Source: Hofstenia miamia (taxonomy: Eukaryota; Xenacoelomorpha; Acoela). Taken from it: DNA of 64,000 nt. Shown piece by piece: positions 56,501 through 64,000 of the stretch; positions within the stretch are counted from its first letter, which is position 1; the number at the start of each line of letters is the position of its first letter. The stretch is taken from positions 491,556 through 555,555 of the forward strand of contig SCFE01000005.1 in the NCBI GenBank assembly GCA_004352715.1. Reading direction: 5' to 3'. A program made the position numbers and the translations under genes. The notes under the pieces were generated by a model that worked only from the letters and a program-made list of their open reading frames with translations, was not told the origin of the DNA and did no database searches.

Positions 56501-56709
56501 ATCTTGATGCAACAAGAAAACCTTCAACTGTGCTATTAAGAAGAAACATACTTAAACTATCATGTCATAAATGTTGAAATCACTGAAAAGTTTTAAAATC
56601 ATAATTAATTTCCGTTTTGAGAAAATTAATTAACAAGTTTTATCAATAATTGATAACGTGCGTTTCAAACATCACAACCATAATGAAGGCTAGGATTTAT
56701 ATGCCTAAG

Positions 56710-57084
56710 CAGAGTTGGAACTGGGCCTTTTTTTTCTGCCTCGGGCTCGGGTGATAAATTTTAAACTCGGGCTCGGGTGATAAAATTTCATCGTTTTATA
56801 CATTTTTCTTGAATGTGTGCATGAATTTCATTTGACTCATGAATTAAGAAATTCATGCGGCCGCTAGCTATTTTAATCTTAACTTTAACTATGGATTATT
56901 CTTCCACGCCGATTTTTATGTAATCGTATTGCTCACATATTATTCTAACAAGCCGTCATATGAATTGGTGCATTGAATTCAACTTATAATCTGATTCAAT
57001 TAATGAATATACAATTAATTTCAGACATAATACATTTCGGCCCGGGTGTTAAATTTTTCTCGCCCGAGCCCGGCTCCAGCTTTG
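56710..57084. mobile_element. hAT MITE with perfect 8-bp target duplication (375 bp)
   Basis: The ends are CAGAGTTGGAACTGGGCC and, complemented, CAAAGCTGGAGCCGGGCT. The 8-bp flanks TGCCTAAG at 56702-56709 and 57085-57092 are identical. Inside both ends GGGCTCGG/CCCGAGCC words are iterated (56740-56778 and 57040-57074). No coding. The perfect duplication suggests the most recent hAT insertion in the window. Confidence 0.85.
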
Positions 57085-57092
57085 TGCCTAAG

Positions 57093-57958
57093 ACATAAAG
57101 CAGATTTCTACGCATAATTGGACACAGTTTTCTTTAACGTATATTTCCATGATAGCTCGCATATTCCATCGTATTGCACACGCGAATATCACAGATACCA
57201 AATATTTCACCAAATTTTATGTGTTCCTGCAACACCTTGAATCTGAAAACTCACAAATATTTGAAATTTTAAAACTTATTTACTTGGTGGACGACAACTT
57301 AATGTAGGAAGTGTGTTTCATTACGGACATCTTTTAGTTTCGCCCTGAAGCCATGGCGCAACTGCAAGGGCTCTTATTTCTTTGCACCGGGTTTGAGATA
57401 CGAGGTAACGTCATAGAACTAATACAGGCGATGTGTACAAAAAAGCTGAATGCCTTACAGGAAGTCTCGATTTACGATCTATGAGAACATTTGTACAAGC
57501 TATAAAGAAGAAGAAATCCATGCTGCTGATTTTAATCCTTTAAATATTCCTATATACAGAAACGTGCCTCTAGTCTAGGTGGATCAAATTCAAACACAAA
57601 TGTTCATGACTGTTGATCACTTGAAACAACATTTAGGTGTCTATTAGTATAAATGTGCATATACCTTGGTATTTGAATATCTGTTCTCTTTAATGTAGTT
57701 TCTATACATATTTTAAAGCATATTTTCGAAATTTCGGCGCATTACTTGACGAAGAATATTTCCGGGTATTTTTAAGCATATAAATCCGGGCCCTAACCAT
57801 AATTGAGAGCACACCATATAGTATGAAAATATTTAGATTGGAATTACAGCGCACTGCTTGTATGAGGTTGAAAAATAAATAAATAAATAAATTATATTAA
57901 TTTGTCTTCTGAAGTTAGCTTCTTACGTTACAATATAATGTACACAAGTACTATGTTA
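57093..57958. other. No gene seen; (AAAT)n near 57873-57890
   Basis: The patch 57350-57420 (catggcgcaactgcaagg...) is less AT-rich than its surroundings but contains no recognisable product. Confidence 0.45.
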
Positions 57959-58133
57959 TTAACCTTAAACAGCCTAGCGTCCGTTTTAAAGGACAACCCG
58001 TTTTTCCACATTTACAAGGAAATTTCTCCAAAGCTATTTGCAAATTTAAAAATCTTGAGGCATGGTTAGGTATATTGGGGAACATACTTTAATGCAATGT
58101 TGAAAATTTCTATTAAAGCTTATTGCTGTGGCA
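57959..58133 (+). repeat. TTAA-bounded repeat D, piggyBac-like end
   Basis: TTAA-CCTTAAACAGC, palindrome GTCCGTTTTAAAGGAC, then tttttccacatttacaagg...tttctccaaa. Parts match 29339-29470 and 15185-15290. A hAT-like end interrupts it at 58134: the 15-kb copy continues ctgtggctgaag where this one changes. Confidence 0.45.
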
Positions 58134-58215
58134 CAGAGATGGAATCGGATCGGATCTCGGATCCGTTCGGATCGGATCTTCATTTTGAGAAACTTCGGAT
58201 CTGTTTCGGACACCA
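58134..58215 (+). mobile_element. Solo hAT left end with CGGATC array
   Basis: CAGAGATGGAATCGGATCGG followed by repeated CGGATC words up to about 58208. The right end is missing; repeat D is not resumed downstream. Confidence 0.5.
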
Positions 58216-58506
58216 AATTTTTTTAAACTTGTGTATTTGTACATTTTATAAATTACGCACATTTTTACCTTGAATCCCAATTTACGTTAAATTTTGTAAT
58301 TGAATTTTATTGTTCATACAACAGGTTCCGCGTTATTCTTTCCAACAACTTATAAAATTGGTGATGAATACTTCAAATCTCAAAATGCGATTCATGTTAG
58401 CCATCAAATAATGATAAAATAGCAACCAAAACATTTGTTTGTACAAACTAGCAAATGGAATAGCAGAATTTTGAAAAGGATTCTCTCTAACATGTATGTC
58501 AAAGAA

Positions 58507-59115
58507 TAATACAATTCCCTTTAATACTTCATACCAAGTAAAACTTACTCTTTACAAATCTTTAATCCTGACTTCCTTCATGTATGCATCTCATATTTGG
58601 TTTCCATCCTCAGGAGATGTTGATAAATTAGAAAGTTTACAGCGTCGATGTACTAAGTGGATTCAGAATATCTGAAACTATAAAATTAAACTTCTTAGCC
58701 TCAACTTATTCCCAGTTCCTCTACTATTTCAATTTTATGATTTGCTTTATTTAAACAAATTTCTAACAAACCGCTTGGATCTCTATGCTTTTGATTATAT
58801 ATCTTTATATTACTCAAACCGCCCAGGATTACGTTCTAAAAATTATAATCTTTTTCAAGTAATACGCTTACATATATTTTAAGGCATCACTCGCGTGGCA
58901 AACACTCTTCATATCAACACGAACATTAATTTATTTGATGTCAAAAAAATCTGCTAATTTTATGCAGAATACATCTCAATTGCATTTTTAATACTGATAT
59001 TAGATGCACACATTATCTTGTTTTCCCATGCAACAAATGCCAATCATTTTACAGTTCCTCATTCCATAAACGATTTTGTTGACTGTTTAATATATTTGTA
59101 TTTTGTAGATCTGTA
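58507..59115 (+). pseudogene. LINE C-terminal domain relic
   Basis: One frame reads NTIPFNTSYQVKLTLYKSLI, then LTSFMYASHIWFPSSGDVDK and LESLQRRCTKWIQNI-stop, the typical region downstream of the reverse transcriptase in CR1/Jockey-type LINEs (Y.S.IW followed by LE.LQRR..KWI). It continues YKIKLLSLNLFPVPLLFQFY and DLLYLNKFLTNRLDLYAFDY. Further downstream, text such as DAHIILFSHATNANHF is in a shifted frame and weaker. No RT core lies upstream. 5'-truncated dead copy. Confidence 0.65.
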
Positions 59116-59344
59116 TTAAGGTAAGAAATCTATTTAATATAATAAAAAAAATATCAGATGACAATGAAATGGTATTCCTTAAAATTGATAAAGGCAATGA
59201 ATTTTATGTCCAATATTTCTACGATAAATCTACATGAAGGTTAGTATTGTACCAAATACATATACATAGATATATAGAATAGACCTAATGTACATCAAAC
59301 AAATGATTTTAAGAATATAGATCCTCGAGTAACAACGACAGCCC

Positions 59345-59405
59345 GTAGTATAGATGCCCGTGCCCGTACACTTTTATCCGTGCCCGTTACCTGTCCTACC
59401 CCAGG
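59345..59405 (-). mobile_element. Possible solo hAT-like end with CCCGTG words
   Basis: atgcccgtgcccgtac, ccgtgcccgtta and cctgtcctacccca give an iterated-motif end like those of the hAT elements. No target duplication was found. Confidence 0.3.
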
Positions 59406-59679
59406 TGATTACATTTATGCTATATGACCGGTTTCTTATTAAAATAATCGTCAATATAAATTTTGTGGTAAAATAGTTTATAATTCACTACATTTAATTT
59501 AGTTAATAATGCATACACTAGATATTCAAAATGTTGGTCGTGCTTTATTTATTCATTAATCTTTGTTTATTCGAGTTAATAATTAGAGCTTCAGAAATCT
59601 TAGTATTAGGTGTTTTCATAATGATCTGAAAACTATTGATGTTCGCTCGATATTGGTGAGCATAAATTTCAGGATATTC

Positions 59680-59681
<2 letters not shown>

Positions 59682-59721
<40 letters not shown>
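59682..59721. repeat. (TA)n microsatellite
   Basis: Long TA run. Confidence 0.9.
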
Positions 59722-59726
<5 letters not shown>

Positions 59727-62400
59727 TTTGTAAATCAAGAAATGTCCGTCACCTGCAATCTCAAAACACTATGTAAAGTCACTGGCACTAAGGAAAAATA
59801 TCAATTTATATAAAAAAATTTAATTTTCTATGGGCCTCGAAAACAACTATGCATATAATAAACTCGACTGGGCCGATAAAGAGTCAAATCTTAGGAGCCT
59901 GTGACATCTTAAAATTGTATAAAATTTTTCGTCAATTATTTTTTAGCGCATACACCTTGAATTTTTATTTGTTTGGAGATCATACAATTTTAAAACTATG
60001 GATAAAAATATTTTATGACATTTTTTTATAATATAACATTAGAGCAGATCTCTGTATTTTCCGAAGATTTATGCTTCAATTCGTGCACTTGTTTTTGTTG
60101 AAAAATCATTAGTTTATTGATACCTTTTATTAAGAAGATGATACAATTTGGTGACTTATAGAGCACATAAGATATAAATTACAAACTAAGTGAATTTTAT
60201 TAGCAATATTAAGTGAAAACCTATAAAACAAAATTAAAATGTAATATACGTGTTTTGAGTATTTATTAGGGCGTCCTTTATTTCTTAGTACTTATCGTAC
60301 CCTTTTTGCTATCAATTTAAACAAGTTTGCAAACTTCCCATCAGAAATGTTAAGAAAATTCTTCCTTTACTACTGGGCATACATCAATTATATCTGTAAT
60401 CTTACGATTATCCACAATTTATGGCGGGTGCTTCATGATTTGTGATAATAAAGTTTGAATGTTTTTAAAATATTACATGTGCGACCTTTATGTTCAAAGC
60501 TGTATATTGTTTGAGGAAAGTTTTTATATACATTTTTTCTTTTACACAGATTTCATCTACATGTACATCATTTACAATATCAAACTGTGAATCGTATTAT
60601 ATTTTTCAGGCTCGAAAAAATCATAAAGCCTTCAAATGTTTTAGTTGCATTTCTCTTGGCGTATAGACAAACAATAATTACATTGAAATAAATAAGTACC
60701 TCAAATTGATAACCTTTTTGCACTTATCAATGGATGGATTTTCTATGCATCTAAGTCAACATATTTGCAATATAATTACAACTTGGTGCGTTTGGGATGC
60801 AAAATAAAAACCATGAAGAAACTTTGAAAACCACAATTGACTATGAAGCGTTTGGCTTCACCTGCTGTTGGTGAAAAATAGTGCTGACAGAGCTTTAAAT
60901 GCTTATACAGTTTCCAATAATTGCAAACAATAAACTAAGTTCAATATTTTGTAATGCATTGAAATTTGCATTCATAATTATAAAAACATTATTCAAGAGA
61001 CATCACTTGGCCGAACATTGTTTTTTACTTAAAAGGAGAGGAAGTTAACCAGGACTCGATATTCCAAACAGTTTTTCTAATTTTGAACACCTTTCCCACC
61101 TATTTCTGGATTGAAGTTGTAAGTTGTGACAATTATAAATTGTTAACATTATTTTATCACTGTAACAAATTTCAGTCTAAAATTTTGAATTCGGATAATG
61201 TTCGTTGTTCGTTCGAAAAATTAAAGCACTCATTATGTATTGGGCATAGTTTAAATAATTTGGTGCATCGAGGGAAACCCATTTCTATAGACATGGCAGA
61301 CCATTTCGACGCTTAGCATATGCCATTTCATAAATACGAATTTATGATCCCGCACATGGCAGGTGCTAGCATCAAAAGCTGTCAATCAAATTTCCTCATT
61401 ACTGGTATTGACAATCCGTTAATAGTTCTTTAGCATTACTTCTAAAATGGAGTTTTTGACAAAAATAATTTTTATTGTGCTAGTCCATGTATCTCAAATT
61501 ATTGAATTAATTTTTTTAATGATCAAATACATTTTCGAACCATATTAATTCAAAATTTATTGTTTGTGAGTTATTCTATTTGTATTTTGTTTGAGTCGCA
61601 AAAGATTAGAAACCAACTCTGGGATTGTTTGGAATCAAAAATCTATGAAGGTGGTTTTATAAAAAAACTAAGCGAATTGACTTCATCAGTAATAAAACAA
61701 TAATGCATTAGATCATAAAAAAAACCAGAAACCAATTTAATATTATGCTTCTAGTCAGGAGGCAAAAAATTGAATGCCTTATTAGATTTTCCATGGAAGG
61801 GTTCGAATATATCATTATTCCCATACATATCATTTCCAAATTTCTATTCGCCATTACCAATTAAGATTATATTTAAGAAATCCCATAATTTGTGTTAGGG
61901 GCAGTCGAGCACATTTCCAAGACCAGAAACCAGCAAGTACTCATTAAAGAGGATTAGAAAGTGAAAAGTGGTATGTATTTACAAATGTTGAAAGATAGTA
62001 TTCCTATGGAGCAGTATGTCATTTGAAGATCGCTATGATTTCACCCAGGATGATGCAAGGAACATTTCAGTGACTTTTCAAACAAAAAATTATGGCTAAC
62101 TCTAGGTCAAATCTGATCCCTATGTTAGGTCAATCTGGGGTAACACTGTCTGTAGAACATCATTCAGCAATGCTGCGAAGCTTAGGGCTATTATGTTCAA
62201 AGCTTGATCCAATTTGGATTGAAAAATCTTGAGCAATTCTGTGCAGCAGCTGCATGTTTTCTCAAGGTTTTAAATTTTGCAAGAGGTGGACATATTGAAC
62301 TGCAGTGCCATCAACATCATAACAACTAAAAACAGATTTTGGTGACTAGAGAAGTTTTTATTTGGCTCTTTTTCGAGAGATAAAAATTTAATGTGTAAAT
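59722..62400. other. No gene seen
   Basis: AT-rich DNA. Frame 61083-61316 (+) (MNTFPTYFWIEVVSC...) has no recognisable domain. Confidence 0.5.
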
Positions 62401-62410
62401 CTTTATGACC

Positions 62411-62480
62411 CAGAGTTGGAACCGGCCGAAAAATTCAAAGATGGACCGGGAATATCTAATACTAGCCGACCTGTTTTTGG
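62411..62480 (+). mobile_element. Solo hAT left end
   Basis: CAGAGTTGGAACCGGCC nearly equals the left end of the 56.7-kb MITE (CAGAGTTGGAACTGGGCC). GGCCGG/GACCGGG words follow. The right end may be lost or in the gap at 62560-62941. Confidence 0.5.
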
Positions 62481-62525
62481 CCGGTAAATGATATTTGCAT
62501 TGTACTGTATATATATTTTTTCATA

Positions 62526-62559
<34 letters not shown>

Positions 62560-62941
62560 NNNNNNNNNNNNNNNNNNNNNNNNNNNNNNNNNNNNNNNNN
62601 NNNNNNNNNNNNNNNNNNNNNNNNNNNNNNNNNNNNNNNNNNNNNNNNNNNNNNNNNNNNNNNNNNNNNNNNNNNNNNNNNNNNNNNNNNNNNNNNNNNN
62701 NNNNNNNNNNNNNNNNNNNNNNNNNNNNNNNNNNNNNNNNNNNNNNNNNNNNNNNNNNNNNNNNNNNNNNNNNNNNNNNNNNNNNNNNNNNNNNNNNNNN
62801 NNNNNNNNNNNNNNNNNNNNNNNNNNNNNNNNNNNNNNNNNNNNNNNNNNNNNNNNNNNNNNNNNNNNNNNNNNNNNNNNNNNNNNNNNNNNNNNNNNNN
62901 NNNNNNNNNNNNNNNNNNNNNNNNNNNNNNNNNNNNNNNNN

Positions 62942-62970
<29 letters not shown>
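62526..62970. repeat. (TA)n microsatellite with gap 62560-62941
   Basis: TA runs flank 382 N. The right-hand tract lies next to the PLE 3' end. Confidence 0.9.
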
Positions 62971-62974
<4 letters not shown>

Positions 62975-62987
62975 GAAAGATTTATTC

Positions 62988-63029
62988 TGCAAACATGTTT
63001 CGCTACATACGTATAGCTTCGTCAGTGCA
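62988..63029 (-). ncRNA. Hammerhead ribozyme (type I, minimal) in PLE 3' UTR
   Basis: All core elements are present. Stem I is TGCA (63029-63026) paired with TGCA (62991-62988); the core is CTGACGA (63025-63019). Stem II is GCTA/TAGC with an 8-base loop, GAAA is at 63001-62998, and C-AT-G closes a very short stem III. The cleavage triplet is GTT (62994-62992). The stem III region AAACATGTTT is a perfect palindrome, which would let two copies pair and form a longer stem, as proposed for dimeric minimal hammerheads. Cleavage would fall after 62992. Cleavage after U rather than C is permitted but usually slower. Confidence 0.8.
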
Positions 63030-63050
63030 TACAGAGTATAGAGGGAAAGT

Positions 63051-63518
63051 TTAGAAAAGTTTAAGGATGCTAGCATGGTTTAATTGTCTATTTAAAAGTT
63101 TTTTACGTTGTTGTTTTATTAATAATGCTTCAGCGATCTTAGTATGTTTGTTTTTAGTTAATATTTTAAAGTGATCTTTTGTTGCTTGGTGATGATGTAA
63201 GTAAATTTCTGATGTTAGGTGGCCTCTTAGGTGTTCTTTAATTCTAATTTCCAAATGTCTTCTTGTCTCCCCGAACTATGAGGTATTACACTCATCACAA
63301 GAATATTTATAATCAATAGAGGAAGATATGAGCATTGGGATCGGATCTTTGTTTGAGAAAAAATTTGAGGTCTTAGTTGTTGTAAATGTTGGAATTATCT
63401 TAGTTTCATATATCTTTAATTTTTTGTTGATTCTTTTAAGTTGGTGTTCGATATATGATTGTCGTTCTTTAATATAAGGTAAATTCCAATAAATGTTTTT
63501 AATTTTATCATTGTTGTN
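63051..63518 (-). pseudogene. PLE linker and GIY-YIG endonuclease, one stop in the active site
   Basis: From the gap edge the minus strand reads NNDKIKNIYWNLPYIKERQS, then a basic helix RINKKLKIYETKIIPTFTTT, the linker FSNKDPIPMLISSSIDYKYS and the cysteine pair CDEC. The YIGET strand is mutated: NTS-stop-FGETRRHL, with the stop at 63276-63278. After it, EIRIKEHLRGHLTSEIYLHH and KIAEALLIKQQRKKLLNRQL run to the stop near 63051 without further damage. The catalytic Arg and Glu remain; the YIG tyrosine is lost. One frame throughout, so only this lesion is seen. Confidence 0.85.
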
Positions 63519-64000
63519 NNNNNNNNNNNNNNNNNNNNNNNNNNNNNNNNNNNNNNNNNNNNNNNNNNNNNNNNNNNNNNNNNNNNNNNNNNNNNNNNNN
63601 NNNNNNNNNNNNNNNNNNNNNNNNNNNNNNNNNNNNNNNNNNNNNNNNNNNNNNNNNNNNNNNNNNNNNNNNNNNNNNNNNNNNNNNNNNNNNNNNNNNN
63701 NNNNNNNNNNNNNNNNNNNNNNNNNNNNNNNNNNNNNNNNNNNNNNNNNNNNNNNNNNNNNNNNNNNNNNNNNNNNNNNNNNNNNNNNNNNNNNNNNNNN
63801 NNNNNNNNNNNNNNNNNNNNNNNNNNNNNNNNNNNNNNNNNNNNNNNNNNNNNNNNNNNNNNNNNNNNNNNNNNNNNNNNNNNNNNNNNNNNNNNNNNNN
63901 NNNNNNNNNNNNNNNNNNNNNNNNNNNNNNNNNNNNNNNNNNNNNNNNNNNNNNNNNNNNNNNNNNNNNNNNNNNNNNNNNNNNNNNNNNNNNNNNNNNN
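63519..64000. other. Assembly gap to window end
   Basis: 482 N; it hides the PLE reverse transcriptase region. Confidence 0.95.

Larger units (their letters stand above)
62971..63518 (-). mobile_element. Penelope-like element, 3' fragment
   Basis: The minus-strand order is linker and GIY-YIG coding (63518 to 63051), a short UTR, a complete hammerhead core (63029-62988), then (TA)n from 62970. The upstream part is lost in the gap that ends the window. Confidence 0.85.

Noticed and set aside
56434-59405. A ~3-kb autonomous hAT element bounded by the CCCGTG-type ends
   Set aside because: The flanks (agctagag and gtgattac) do not form a duplication, and the interior holds other elements and no hAT transposase.
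1-64000. CRISPR arrays, bacterial operons, tRNA or rRNA genes
   Set aside because: No direct-repeat/spacer pattern, ribosome-binding-site context, tRNA B-box or rRNA signature was found. The tandem repeats present are microsatellites, a minisatellite and transposon ends.

Overview
The window looks like nuclear DNA of an invertebrate animal. It is strongly AT-rich, full of (TA)n and (AAT)n microsatellites, and carries animal-type transposon families: Penelope-like elements with GIY-YIG endonucleases, R4/Dong-like and APE-type non-LTR retrotransposons, Tc1/mariner, pogo-like, hAT and piggyBac-like elements. The species cannot be named from these signals. I found no convincing host gene, tRNA, rRNA, operon or CRISPR. 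Long stretches have only short chance reading frames.

Layout. 0-8 kb: two R4/Dong-like fragments with a restriction-like endonuclease, then an APE-type LINE with a nearly readable reverse transcriptase and two extra 3' fragments of related LINEs. 8.6-10.4 kb: a pogo-like DNA transposon remnant and a Penelope-like (PLE) 3' end with hammerhead-type sequence. 12-14.6 kb: hAT-type non-autonomous elements inside two inverted copies of an older repeat. 17-23.2 kb: a third R4/Dong-like copy tail-to-tail with a minus-strand APE LINE, which carries a nested, almost complete Tc1-like element with perfect inverted repeats. 24-31 kb: a hAT element, a CTAA-flanked MITE and otherwise empty AT-rich DNA. 32-36.6 kb: a minisatellite, two decayed Tc1-like transposases, and two hammerhead-like sequences beside a large (TA)n gap, one with a PLE remnant. 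39-49 kb: scattered relics and two more hAT elements. 53-59 kb: an unclassified repeat next to (TA)n, a Tc1-like element lacking part of its catalytic domain, a hAT MITE with a perfect 8-bp target duplication, and a LINE relic. 62.4-63.5 kb: a minus-strand PLE 3' end with a complete hammerhead ribozyme core beside (TA)n.

Two themes stand out. First, every PLE 3' end reads in the same order: GIY-YIG coding end, hammerhead-type sequence, (TA)n tract, and the tract is often where the assembly breaks. Second, the R4/Dong-like copies sit in (AAT)n microsatellites. Both suggest retroelements that use microsatellites as landing sites. A third theme is a group of short hAT elements, each with its own short iterated motif just inside the ends.

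Several gaps (1 N, 20 N or longer) are flanked by identical 87-178 bp sequences. These are probably unmerged assembly overlaps rather than biology.
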